Source: Ignavibacteria bacterium (lineage in GTDB: Bacteria; Bacteroidota; Ignavibacteria; Kapaibacteriales; UBA4661). From it: a DNA stretch of 64,000 bases. The stretch spans positions 1 through 64,000 of the forward strand of contig JACVZY010000008.1 of the NCBI GenBank assembly GCA_014654705.1, in the 5' to 3' direction. The translations under genes were made by a program, and so were the position numbers. Below the pieces are notes generated by a model, which worked only from the letters and a program-made list of their open reading frames with translations, searched no databases and had not been told where the DNA came from. Of the stretch, positions 1 through 8,628 are shown piece by piece; position 1 is the stretch's first letter; each line of letters starts with the position of its first letter.

Positions 1-32
1 CGGCAGACTGGCTGCCGCTTTGATTGCTCTGA

Positions 33-410
33 TTTTTAACTTTTAATTGGCATTTTTGGACAAAATTGAAACCGGCTATCATTTGTAAGGGAGATATGTT
101 TTTAGAACAGGGGGAAATTAGCCGTTCCCTTGCGCTGGTTGAAAAAGGAGCTTTTTATTCTTTTTACGAAAAGGATGGAAATGAGATCATTGAAGGGTTT
201 TGTTTTGAGGGATGTTTTATGACAGATTATCCGTCGTTTATAGCTCATTCTATTTCAAAGAAAAATTTTAAGGCTCTAGAAAATTCCAATATTCTGAAGA
301 TGTTGAATATTGATTTTGCCGACATTGCTGCGGTGCTCTGGATAGCCAAGCTCAAGAAAGAGCGCTTTGTTCATCTAACGAAAAACAGAAAGCGTTCGGC
401 AGCTATGTAG
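33..410 (+). pseudogene. Decayed Crp/Fnr-family regulator (cyclic-nucleotide-binding domain only)
   Basis: The frame reads a Crp/Fnr-type effector domain. GDMFLEQGEISR and LVEKGAFYSFYEKDGNEII match the usual 'exF..kGevsr...fiekG..r.yy.dedGkEi' pattern, and FCFEGCFMTDYPSF matches the following jelly-roll strands. After about residue 100 the frame jumps to KKERFVHLT, which in intact family members belongs near the helix-turn-helix, and then stops. The DNA-binding domain is missing. The frame has no ATG before the domain (first in-frame start is TTG at 66). I infer an internally deleted, non-functional relict of a Bacteroidota-type Crp regulator. A second decayed gene follows directly, so this end of the window is a decaying region. 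Confidence 0.6.
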
Positions 411-527
411 TCCTTGCCATTAACCAAAAACGATATACTGATGGCAGTCGGTGCTTGAGCATACCACCCTCAAAATCTTACTTGTATTCAATCCGCGCTT
501 GAGGTAGCAATCCCTTCACTCTAAACT

Positions 528-825
528 ATGAAAAAAGTTCGTGTACTCAACGCTATTGCGCCTCAAAAAGTAATGGCAGTTGTACGTTTGCCCAACGCAG
601 ACGATGTCATCCCTATTGTCGAAGCAATGGTTAGTGGGCGGGATTACCGTTATTGAAATTCCGTGGGTAATGTGGTATAATAATAGCTAATGCAAAAACA
701 TGGCTGAAAGCGGGTGCATTTGCCGTACGCATTGGCGCTGCCATTATGGATAAAAAGCAATCGTAGGATGGTGCTTTGATACACTCACCCAGAATGTGAC
801 AACACTTATTCATTCCGTGAGCTGA
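528..825 (+). pseudogene. eda: Remnant of KDPG/KHG aldolase with frameshifts and internal deletion
   Basis: The ATG at 528 opens a frame reading MKKVRVLNAIAPQKVMAVVR then LPNADDVIPIVEAMVSG, a good match to the N-terminus of 2-keto-3-deoxy-6-phosphogluconate aldolase. An extra G near 638 shifts the frame; in the next frame GGITVIEI continues the protein. From 689 the sequence encodes the C-terminal end of the same family (NAKTWLKAGAFAV, IGAAIMDKK, then DTLTQNVTTLIHSVS and a stop at 823-825) with further frame changes. The middle of the roughly 210-residue enzyme, including the Schiff-base lysine region, is absent. The gene is therefore dead. The family assignment rests on both ends matching in the right order. 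Confidence 0.7.
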
Positions 826-865
826 TTTTTTGTAACAAATCCATCTGCTGTTTCTCTCATCATTA

Positions 866-2416
866 TTATCGTTGCGCTCCCACGAGAAACCACGTCCGCA
901 TCACGCCTTTGCCCTTGACTTCCATTTCTCCGCGCTCTTCAAACACAAACTTCTCTTTCAATGCCTCAAACACTTCTTCCGAAACATGAATCTTTCCCGC
1001 ATCGCTATGCGATTCCATGCGGCTGGCGGTGTTCACCGTATCGCCCCAAATATCATAGCTGAATTTGCTTGTGCCAATAACTCCTGCTACTGCCTCGCCA
1101 GTGTGGATGCCGATGCGGAGCTTCACCTGCTCACCGCTCTGCGTTCGCAAGGCTTCGTCCTGCATGACCACAAGAATGTCCAACGCGAACAATGCGACGC
1201 GTTCTGCATGGTCGGGTATGCGTTCCGGCAAGCCACCGGCGACCATATAGGCATCGCCGATGGTTTTGATTTTCTCCAAGCCGTACTTGTTTGCGAGTGC
1301 GTCAAATCGCTCAAAAATCCCGTTTAATCCTTGGACGAGTTCTTCGGGGGAGGTGCGGGCGGAGAGTTTGGTGAAGCCGACAATATCAGCGAAGAGGACG
1401 GTAACGGAATCGAATCGGTCAGCAATGGCGCGTTCGCCCGATTTCAAACGGTGTGCAATGGGCGCGGGAAGGATGTTGAGGAGAAGAGTCTCGGACTGCT
1501 CATGCGCAGCGTCGAGAAGCGCATTGCTCTCGGCTAATTCCTTACGGTCTTGTTCAATCGTTAAATACTGCTCTTGCAAGGTGATATTGGAGAGTTCAAT
1601 TTCGCGGGCTTGCTCGTTCAGAATATCAAGTTGCTGATTGATTTCTTCGTTTGCCTCGCCTAATTGTGCGTTTAATTCTTCTGCTTTTCGCCGTTCCTCT
1701 TCCATTCGTTTGGTCATGATGAATTCTTGGCGGAATTTCTTAAAAAGCATATAGGAGGAATAGGCTGCAACAACCAAAACGACATTCCCGGTAAAAAGAC
1801 CATTGGAAAGACTTCTCATATCGCCGCTTGTGGTCGTAAAAATAAGAGTAAATGCTATGGCATTGAAGAAAATGAAAAGATAAGCGTAGCTTTTGGTAGC
1901 GTACTGACCGGCGGTGAGAAGTCCAATGAATGCCGCAAAAGGACCGAGGATATGCAGCTGATTGGCATTTTTTCCCAAATTATACAAAAACCAATAGACA
2001 AAGAGGCTGATGACTATCTGAAAAAAATTGCCCCAAATAAAGTACGCCACGATGGAGGGATTCGGCTCTTCTTTTTGTAAATACCGCCCGCTAAACAAAG
2101 CGAGCAAAATGGAGACAAAAATGGCAATGTGCGACGGTACATCGCGCATCAACTCTTCTTTAGGCAAATTAGGTAGATTGAAAACATCAACAATGAACAT
2201 CACCATGATGATAAGAACAGTTCCAATCTTCACCGCCTGAAAATTCCGATAGAAGTTGTGTTTCACTATCCTGCTGATAAACTCCATACGGTGGTTTTCG
2301 GCAACGGGCGCAATATCCATTTTTTTTGACCATGCAGCACGGGAAAGTGCTTGATACTGCTTCTCAGAAAAAGTGTAGTGTTCGTTATTGTGGCTGGTGG
2401 GCTGGTGCTGATTCAT
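866..2416 (-). CDS. Membrane-bound class III adenylate cyclase
   Basis: Predicted to make cAMP from ATP at the inner membrane. Residues about 50-225 form roughly six transmembrane segments with no large periplasmic domain. Residues about 230-310 form a charged coiled coil, and residues about 325-510 a class III nucleotidyl cyclase domain. Metal-binding aspartates lie in FADIVGFT and in the later GDAYMVAGG strand. The substrate-specifying Lys is in EKIKTIGDAYM and the Asp in SYDIWGDTVNTASRMES; this Lys/Asp pair is typical of adenylate rather than guanylate cyclases. The Asn and Arg of NTASR are the transition-state residues, so the active site looks complete. It is the last gene of a minus-strand run after the kinases and the DUF2911 gene. 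No intact cAMP receptor is visible; the only Crp-like sequence nearby is a relict. Confidence 0.88.
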   Translation of the reverse strand: MNQHQPTSHNNEHYTFSEKQYQALSRAAWSKKMDIAPVAENHRMEFISRIVKHNFYRNFQAVKIGTVLIIMVMFIVDVFNLPNLPKEELMRDVPSHIAIFVSILLALFSGRYLQKEEPNPSIVAYFIWGNFFQIVISLFVYWFLYNLGKNANQLHILGPFAAFIGLLTAGQYATKSYAYLFIFFNAIAFTLIFTTTSGDMRSLSNGLFTGNVVLVVAAYSSYMLFKKFRQEFIMTKRMEEERRKAEELNAQLGEANEEINQQLDILNEQAREIELSNITLQEQYLTIEQDRKELAESNALLDAAHEQSETLLLNILPAPIAHRLKSGERAIADRFDSVTVLFADIVGFTKLSARTSPEELVQGLNGIFERFDALANKYGLEKIKTIGDAYMVAGGLPERIPDHAERVALFALDILVVMQDEALRTQSGEQVKLRIGIHTGEAVAGVIGTSKFSYDIWGDTVNTASRMESHSDAGKIHVSEEVFEALKEKFVFEERGEMEVKGKGVMRTWFLVGAQR

Positions 2417-2668
2417 TGTTGGGGTTCTGGTGGTGGAGATAGTGGTGGGAATGGTGACGAAGAAATGCTGGGCATTAGAGCAGTGCTGCGATTAAAAACC
2501 ATGTTCGGATGAAGTGTTTACTCCTATTTCACAATGCTCCTTGATGAGGAAACTAGTGTCCATGAGTGCTTTGACGTTTCGTCCGAACCATCGAAGCTCA
2601 TCTCTATTGTGTGAATATAAACCGCTTGAATTCTACGCAGCAACTCTTTTGGGAAATGACCGTTTTAT

Positions 2669-3259
2669 TTATGGTGCTGTTATTGGAACAAATACTCTCG
2701 TTTTGTCCCATGCAATAGACAACCCTTCTAAGGGACTTGTTTCTATTTGGAATGTCAGTCGCTCCAGAACAGTATCATTGCTTACGGATGGTACTTCTAC
2801 CCGAAGGACATCACTCTTGGGGTCATAATAAAAATCACCCCACTGACCAAGTTTGCTATTAAAAATTATCGTCCATTTCTCCGCAGTTGGAATAGTAAAA
2901 AGCTCGTAGCGACCCGCTTTGAGTAGCTTACCGGCAACTATCACATCTTTGCTCACCGTTATCTCTGTTGCTTCGTTTGCTCCCGTGCGCCACATTTCGC
3001 CGTACGGAATGAGCTTCCCAAAGATTTCGCGCCCATTTTTGACGGGCTGACTGTATTCAACGGTAATAAACACTTCCCTGATGTTTCCGGAGGCTGTAGC
3101 TGGAGGGCTTTGGCGTTTGGCTTTTTCTTCAAACGAAACCGCAAATTTAATCACCGAAGAAAAATCTACTCCAGCCTGCGTTAGAATAAATACGGAAACA
3201 ACAATCAGGATAATAGCCCCGACAATGCCGCCAACAACCTTCAGTATATTCTTACTCAT
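2669..3259 (-). CDS. DUF2911 domain protein, membrane-anchored
   Basis: The start at 3259 (MSKNILKVVGG) puts a single hydrophobic segment, residues about 5-28, at the N-terminus; it is either a signal anchor or an uncleaved signal peptide. The rest (about 60-195) is a DUF2911 domain, seen in VEYSQPVKNGREIFGKLIPYG, the following WRTGANEATEI, and GRYELFTIP with WTIIFN. This family is common in Bacteroidota as exported proteins and its function is not established. A 22-residue extension to 3325 is possible, but it would bury the hydrophobic segment. The gene lies between the last kinase gene (about 250 bp upstream) and the adenylate cyclase on the same strand. Nothing here ties it functionally to either. 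Confidence 0.8.
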   Translation of the reverse strand: MSKNILKVVGGIVGAIILIVVSVFILTQAGVDFSSVIKFAVSFEEKAKRQSPPATASGNIREVFITVEYSQPVKNGREIFGKLIPYGEMWRTGANEATEITVSKDVIVAGKLLKAGRYELFTIPTAEKWTIIFNSKLGQWGDFYYDPKSDVLRVEVPSVSNDTVLERLTFQIETSPLEGLSIAWDKTRVFVPITAP

Positions 3260-3508
3260 GATAGTAAAAAATGATAGTGTTAAAAAAAAGAGTTGATATG
3301 ATTTCTTGGTTATAGAAGTAAGCAAACCATTTGAAGTGTATATTGAGCATATATTAAGGCTTTATAGTTGTCGGACTGTAGTTTGCCACGCAAAATCATA
3401 CCATTGTAAACACTCTTGTACAACCGAACCGAGTGCAGCCATAGGCAGGAATTATACGTTCTCGTTCATCAGTAAGCCTCGTTTGGTTTTGTGTGAACAA
3501 TCTATTTT

Positions 3509-4510
3509 TTAAAGGTGGCTCGGCAGTTCCACGATAAATGTCGCTCCTTTGCCGAGTTCGGATTCGCACCAGACGCGCCCGTTCATCGCTTCAACGAGGG
3601 TTTTGACAATTGCCAATCCCAGACCCGTTGAATCTTCCCCGCCGGTCGGTCGCGCAGAAAGCCGTGAAAATTTACCAAAGAGCTTAAGTTTATCGTCGGT
3701 TGATAAGCCCGGTCCTTCATCACAGACTTCAATACGAGTATAGCTTTTCTGGGATTGGTTGGTTATTTCGTCGAGTCTATCTAAATCTTCTTTGAATAAG
3801 ACAGCACCACCGCTTAGATTTTGATTCACCGAAACGCGAACGGTAACGGTCGTGCCGTGAGGTGAATATTTGACGGCATTAGAAAGTAAATTTTCTATGA
3901 CCTGTTGCGTAGCTGATTCATCCGCCACGACAGAATAGTCCACTCCGTCCTGCATTTGTTCTCGAATGGTGATAAGTTTTTTGTCTGCTGCATGGCGATA
4001 TTGGCTAATGAGTGCTTGCACCACGTCGCCAACATTGAGGGTAATTGCATCAAGTCGAACACTACCGGACTCTATACGGCTCAGGTCTAAAAAACCACGA
4101 AGCAGATGATTCATTCGGTAGCTTGATTCCAGGATAATAGCGGCGTATTCCTTGTAATCTTCGGGCGCGAGTTCCGTCATTGTCATGGCTTCGGCAAGCC
4201 CTTGAATTGCCGTGAGAGGATTTTTCAAATCATGCGAAACCATTCCCAAAATCATCAAGCGCTCTTCACTTACCGTATGCAACTGAGCGTTATGCTCTTG
4301 AATTTCGACATTTGCAAGCCGTACTTCATGATGCTGCTCTTCCAAATTCAGGTGTGCCAGCCGCAACTGTTCGTGCAAGTCTGCCAACTCTTCTGCACGT
4401 CGGCGAAATATCTGATTGTCCGCTCGGCGGCGAAGACGTTCCCGAACAGCGAATAGTATCGCAAATGCAGCAAGCAAACTACTCAGCGCAGTCACAGTAA
4501 TCAGTATCAT
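3509..4510 (-). CDS. Sensor histidine kinase, minimal (one TM helix, no sensor domain)
   Basis: A 333-residue kinase. One transmembrane helix (about 1-22) is followed by a long coiled coil (about 25-85), a HisKA dimerisation domain with the phosphoacceptor in MVSHDLKNPLTAI, and a HATPase_c domain: N-box ENLLSNAVKYSP, G1 DEGPGLS, F-box LFGKFSRL, G2 STGLGLAIVK. There is no recognisable input domain, so it may sense membrane state or act with another kinase. It is fourth and last in a tandem array of paralogous kinases on this strand. Its C-terminal 90 residues (from the F-box to GKGATFIVELP) are nearly identical to those of the other three. No response regulator gene is present nearby. The previous kinase gene ends 53 bp upstream. 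Confidence 0.88.
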   Translation of the reverse strand: MILITVTALSSLLAAFAILFAVRERLRRRADNQIFRRRAEELADLHEQLRLAHLNLEEQHHEVRLANVEIQEHNAQLHTVSEERLMILGMVSHDLKNPLTAIQGLAEAMTMTELAPEDYKEYAAIILESSYRMNHLLRGFLDLSRIESGSVRLDAITLNVGDVVQALISQYRHAADKKLITIREQMQDGVDYSVVADESATQQVIENLLSNAVKYSPHGTTVTVRVSVNQNLSGGAVLFKEDLDRLDEITNQSQKSYTRIEVCDEGPGLSTDDKLKLFGKFSRLSARPTGGEDSTGLGLAIVKTLVEAMNGRVWCESELGKGATFIVELPSHL

Positions 4511-4563
4511 AGAAGCATCTCAAGAATAAAATGACGTAAATTGGGTAACTCTCTTCAACATCC

Positions 4564-6072
4564 TTAGTTCGATAATTCCACAGCGTTAGTAGTGACCAGA
4601 GTTATGTCTTTATTGCAAGGTAACTCCACGATAAACGTCGCTCCTTTGCCGAGTTCGGACTCGCACCAGACGCGCCCGTTCATCGCTTCCACCATTTTTT
4701 TGACGATGCTCAGTCCCAAGCCCGTGCTGTGTTCGCCGCCTGTCGGGCGGGCGGAAAGACGGACAAATTTTCCGAAGAGTCTTGCTTTGTCGTCGTCGCT
4801 CAGACCAGGTCCTTCGTCCTGTACTTCTACGCGCACAAAGTTGTCCGTATTCAAAATTCTTACAAACACTTGTTTTCCAAATGGTGAGTATTTGACGGCA
4901 TTGGAAATGAGATTGTCGAACACCTCTTTGATTGCCAGTTCGTCCGTATAAATTCTGGTGGAAGATGCTTCATTACTATACAGTATCGCAATCTGCTTTG
5001 CTTCTGCCCGCGAGCGGTAATGCAACACCTCGCCTGCTACCAACGCAGATACATCCAACTCCACCTGCTGAAACTTCATTTTACCGGCTTCCAAACGGTT
5101 CAAATCCAAAAGATTTGTTACCAATTCCAGCATTCGGTCTGCTGTCGTTACAATTTGATTAGACACATACCGACGGTCTTGAGCCGGAACAAGATCGCTT
5201 TGCATCAAATCTGCCAATCCCCGCACGGAACTAATGGGATTCTTCAAATCATGCGCCACAATCCCCATAAGCTCATTTTTTTCCGCGTCCATTTCGCGGA
5301 GCGTCTGATTTTGCTCTGAGAGCTGACTGTTGATGTTCCTGATAGTCAGGGCTTGATTCTCCAACTCTTTATTCAACTCCAGCGCCTCTGCATTGAGTGC
5401 GGCAATTCTATTATGCTCTTCCTCCAGCGCCTTCCGCTGCCGGAACGTTTCGACGAAATTTCTAAAAAGCATTGAACCGGACAACATAAGAAAAACGGTT
5501 ACCGCAACTGAAGCCACATAGGCTTCGCCGTTGTAGCTCGTCGTATTAGTAGTTCGTAAAAAAGCAGAGACCAGCGACCAAAAGCTCAACACCATCAGCG
5601 TCAAGAGCGCAAACAATGTACGTGGCGGTATGAGTAATGTCGAATACCATATCATCGCAATAAGAAAGTAAAAAATCGGGTGCCCTTTGGTGAAAAGAAT
5701 CACATAGCTTGAAATCTGAGTTCCGACAATCACCACCAATGCTGTGAGCCAGAGAACACGAATATGGTAAGGTTGTACATCGCCTGCAGAGCGGAGTGGA
5801 CGCAAAGACATGAGAACTAAAAGCACTGCTTTCGAGAGAAATAACCCTAGATGCATGGCAAAAGTGAATTGGTTCTCCGTTGGGGACAAATGAAAGCTAT
5901 TACGCACATTCAGGGCAACGATCTGCAATAGGTGTATAATGATCGCCACCCAGACGAGAACACGAATTCGACGCATGGAAATAAAGATAACTTCACGCCA
6001 AAACTCCTCGCGGTGGTGCTCAGGGATAGTAGCATCGCTTCTTTGCAGAAGAATTCTGGGGAAACGTCTCAT
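4564..6072 (-). CDS. Sensor histidine kinase with N-terminal multi-TM region
   Basis: A 502-residue kinase. Residues about 30-215 hold six hydrophobic segments with short loops, resembling intramembrane-sensing kinases. A coiled coil (about 220-265) leads to HisKA (IVAHDLKNPISSVRGLADL, His near 280) and HATPase_c: DNLISNAVKYSP, DEGPGLS, LFGKFVRLSARPTGGEHS, TGLGLSIVKKM. All catalytic boxes look intact. It is third in the four-kinase array, 78 bp after the preceding kinase gene and 53 bp before the next, so co-transcription is likely. The TM sensor differs completely from the TPR inputs of the two upstream kinases while the catalytic half is shared, which suggests domain swapping or gene conversion between neighbours. 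No partner response regulator is visible. Confidence 0.88.
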   Translation of the reverse strand: MRRFPRILLQRSDATIPEHHREEFWREVIFISMRRIRVLVWVAIIIHLLQIVALNVRNSFHLSPTENQFTFAMHLGLFLSKAVLLVLMSLRPLRSAGDVQPYHIRVLWLTALVVIVGTQISSYVILFTKGHPIFYFLIAMIWYSTLLIPPRTLFALLTLMVLSFWSLVSAFLRTTNTTSYNGEAYVASVAVTVFLMLSGSMLFRNFVETFRQRKALEEEHNRIAALNAEALELNKELENQALTIRNINSQLSEQNQTLREMDAEKNELMGIVAHDLKNPISSVRGLADLMQSDLVPAQDRRYVSNQIVTTADRMLELVTNLLDLNRLEAGKMKFQQVELDVSALVAGEVLHYRSRAEAKQIAILYSNEASSTRIYTDELAIKEVFDNLISNAVKYSPFGKQVFVRILNTDNFVRVEVQDEGPGLSDDDKARLFGKFVRLSARPTGGEHSTGLGLSIVKKMVEAMNGRVWCESELGKGATFIVELPCNKDITLVTTNAVELSN

Positions 6073-6150
6073 TACAGATGTCCTTTGGTGATGGAAATAT
6101 TTCTGTTGCCTTTACGGGTGGTTGTACTTTCAAGACGGATAACAACCTCA

Positions 6151-8628
6151 CTATCGCGGTAGTTCCACAATAAACGTCGCGCCTTTGCCCACCTCCGACT
6201 CGCACCACACGCGCCCCTGCATTGCTTCTACCATTTTTTTGACGATGCTCAGTCCCAAGCCTGTGCTGTGTTCGCCGCCCGTCGGACGTGCCGAAAGACG
6301 GGCAAATTTACCAAAGAGTTTTTTCATATCGTCGGGCGAAATGCCTTGCCCTTCGTCTTGCACTTCCACACGAACACTCGTACTATTGCTCACAACCCGC
6401 ACAAATACCTGCTTGTTGTGCGGCGAATATTTCACGGCATTCGAGATAATATTGTCCAGCACCTGCACCGTAGCTTGCTCGTCAGCAAGGATAAGAGTGG
6501 ATGCGGCTTCCGAGATACATTGAAACGTAATATTTTTTATTTCTGCCTGCATGTGATATTGCTGTACAATACTTTCCAGCACCGGCATAATATCGAATGT
6601 CACGCCATGAAACTGCATTCCGCCGGATTCCAACTGATTGACATCAAGCAGATTTTTCACCAGTTCGAGCATTCGGTCTGCGGTAATGACAATTTGTCCT
6701 GTAATTTCCGAGATCTGATTCTCGTCCGCAAACCCACTATGAATCAACTCGGAAAGCCCTCTCACCGCACCAATAGGGTTTTTTAAGTCGTGAGCAACCA
6801 TGCCGATAATTTCATTTTTTTCCATATTCAAGTTTTCCAGTTCTTGATTACGCTCCTGAAGTGTGGAATTGATAATCTCTATTTCTGCGGTCTGCTCCTC
6901 GACAATGGCTTGCTGGCGTACGATAAAAGTATGTGCGCGTTTGTTTTTGCGATATAATGCGGCAAACCACAGAGCCGCCACTGTTACGAGCACAAGACCT
7001 ACTCCGAATGCCCATTGCAAGGTCAAACGACGCTTTAACTCAATTTCAGCCAGTAGCTTGTCTTTTTTAGCCAAATCCAGAGCTTGTTTATCGCGTTCTA
7101 GTAATAACCGAGTTTGGGCGATAATAGCTTCTTGTTGATTGAGCATTAAGCCCTGAATACTTTTTTCATTTTGCAAAAGGTCAACACGTTGCTGTTGCTG
7201 CACTGTTTCTGCTCGACGACGAGCAATTTCAGCCTGCTGTTCGGCGAGTGTGAGCCTTTGTAATTCCTTGTCTTTTTGCAACAAAAGAATTTCTTTTTCA
7301 CGCTTTTCCGTTTCGTACTGAATTTTTAGTTCCTCCCCTTTTTGCACAGTTTCTCGCGTAAAGACGGAATCTTTTCGTGCTGAATACAGTGAATAATATT
7401 CCAATGCTTTTTCAAAATTTCCCGCACGGGCATTCACCAAGGACAAGACAGACAAAATTTCGAGAGAAAGTGCGCTGTTTGCAATAGGACTCGCCGTGGA
7501 AAAAGCACGTTCAGCAAGATTGATTGCTTCTTGATGTTTTTGAAGGTCGCTTGAAATAAGGCTTTGCACAACTAATGCTCTTGCAATGCCCGCCGTATCC
7601 TTGTTTTCTGTACTAAGCCGTAGTGCTTCTTTGGCAGAGATACTCGCTTTATCATAGTTTTTTTGCAACGAATAATTCTTTGCCATCCGAGTATGGGCAG
7701 TTATTTCATGGTCAATAGCACGTACCTCCTGAAGCACCGGCAAAGCCTTCAGGCAATATTCTAAAGCTTTGTCATACTGCTTCAATTCTTGATAGGCTAA
7801 ACTGACCCCAAGGCTGCGAATCGCTATTGGTATTTTGTATTGGCTTGGTTGACTAAGCCGCTGCAAGCCTTCGATACACTTCAATCCTGCTTCTAATGCT
7901 TCATTGTATCGACCTTGGTCGGAATAGATATACGAAATATCGCCGTAGAGACGTACCGAATTTTCCTTATCATTCAGCGAGTCTGCCGCTTTCAATCCCT
8001 TATACGCATATTCCAATGCCTTTGCATACTCACCACGTAAGCGATGTACTAATGTCAAGCCCATCAATACTCGTGTTCTACCAGCAAAAAGTGGTAGTTC
8101 ATTACTAAAGGCGAGTGCTTTGTAATACGCTTCAAGTGCTTTCTGATACTGATTTTGCACTTGGTACAATCGTCCGTAGGTGTTCCATATATCCACGAGT
8201 TCGGTTATTTTTCCCGTTTTTTTATTCAGCGTTGACGCTTTTTCGAGGTATTCATGGACTTTCGCAAAGTCGCCGAGATTCGTAGCAATACGCGACAACA
8301 CCAGATATCCCCTCATTTGCCCAACAGAATACTGTATTTGTTCGGAAATTTCCAGTGCGCGAAGGCTATGCTTCTGGGCTTGACGAATATTACTGTTAAT
8401 GTGTAAATTCGCCAGTGTCTGCAAAAGTTGAACCGTTGTCGTATCAAATTTTCCAAGATTTTCTCGTTCCATAACAACGTTGGTAAGAGAATCTATTCGG
8501 CTCACCTGTGCAAAAAGTGTCGATGAGCAGAGAAAGCAGTAAAGGACGAGTATTTGCTTTCCTCCAAGATGAAACAAGACGATGCAAAAGTATCGATTGG
8601 CAGAATGTTTGTTCTGTTCGCTTTTCAT
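6151..8628 (-). CDS. TPR-repeat sensor histidine kinase (periplasmic TPRs)
   Basis: The start at 8628 (MKSEQNKHS) overlaps the stop of the upstream kinase by four bases (ATGA), implying translational coupling; an upstream in-frame start would extend deep into that gene and is unlikely. A signal sequence or N-terminal helix (about 15-40, ending near STLFAQ) leads into a tetratricopeptide array of some seven to nine repeats (about 60-390). A long coiled coil rich in Gln/Glu, a transmembrane helix (about 540-560), a second short coiled coil, HisKA (GMVAHDLKNPIGAVRG) and HATPase_c (DNIISNAVKYSP, DEGQGIS, TGLGLSIVKKM) follow. The TPR domain probably lies outside the inner membrane and reads a protein or peptide ligand. 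It is second in the four-kinase array. Confidence 0.87.
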   Translation of the reverse strand: MKSEQNKHSANRYFCIVLFHLGGKQILVLYCFLCSSTLFAQVSRIDSLTNVVMERENLGKFDTTTVQLLQTLANLHINSNIRQAQKHSLRALEISEQIQYSVGQMRGYLVLSRIATNLGDFAKVHEYLEKASTLNKKTGKITELVDIWNTYGRLYQVQNQYQKALEAYYKALAFSNELPLFAGRTRVLMGLTLVHRLRGEYAKALEYAYKGLKAADSLNDKENSVRLYGDISYIYSDQGRYNEALEAGLKCIEGLQRLSQPSQYKIPIAIRSLGVSLAYQELKQYDKALEYCLKALPVLQEVRAIDHEITAHTRMAKNYSLQKNYDKASISAKEALRLSTENKDTAGIARALVVQSLISSDLQKHQEAINLAERAFSTASPIANSALSLEILSVLSLVNARAGNFEKALEYYSLYSARKDSVFTRETVQKGEELKIQYETEKREKEILLLQKDKELQRLTLAEQQAEIARRRAETVQQQQRVDLLQNEKSIQGLMLNQQEAIIAQTRLLLERDKQALDLAKKDKLLAEIELKRRLTLQWAFGVGLVLVTVAALWFAALYRKNKRAHTFIVRQQAIVEEQTAEIEIINSTLQERNQELENLNMEKNEIIGMVAHDLKNPIGAVRGLSELIHSGFADENQISEITGQIVITADRMLELVKNLLDVNQLESGGMQFHGVTFDIMPVLESIVQQYHMQAEIKNITFQCISEAASTLILADEQATVQVLDNIISNAVKYSPHNKQVFVRVVSNSTSVRVEVQDEGQGISPDDMKKLFGKFARLSARPTGGEHSTGLGLSIVKKMVEAMQGRVWCESEVGKGATFIVELPR

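Noticed and set aside
866-2416. Guanylate cyclase
   Set aside because: The specificity positions read Lys (IKTIGDAYM) and Asp (DIWGDTVN), the adenylate pattern, rather than the Glu/Cys pair of guanylate cyclases.
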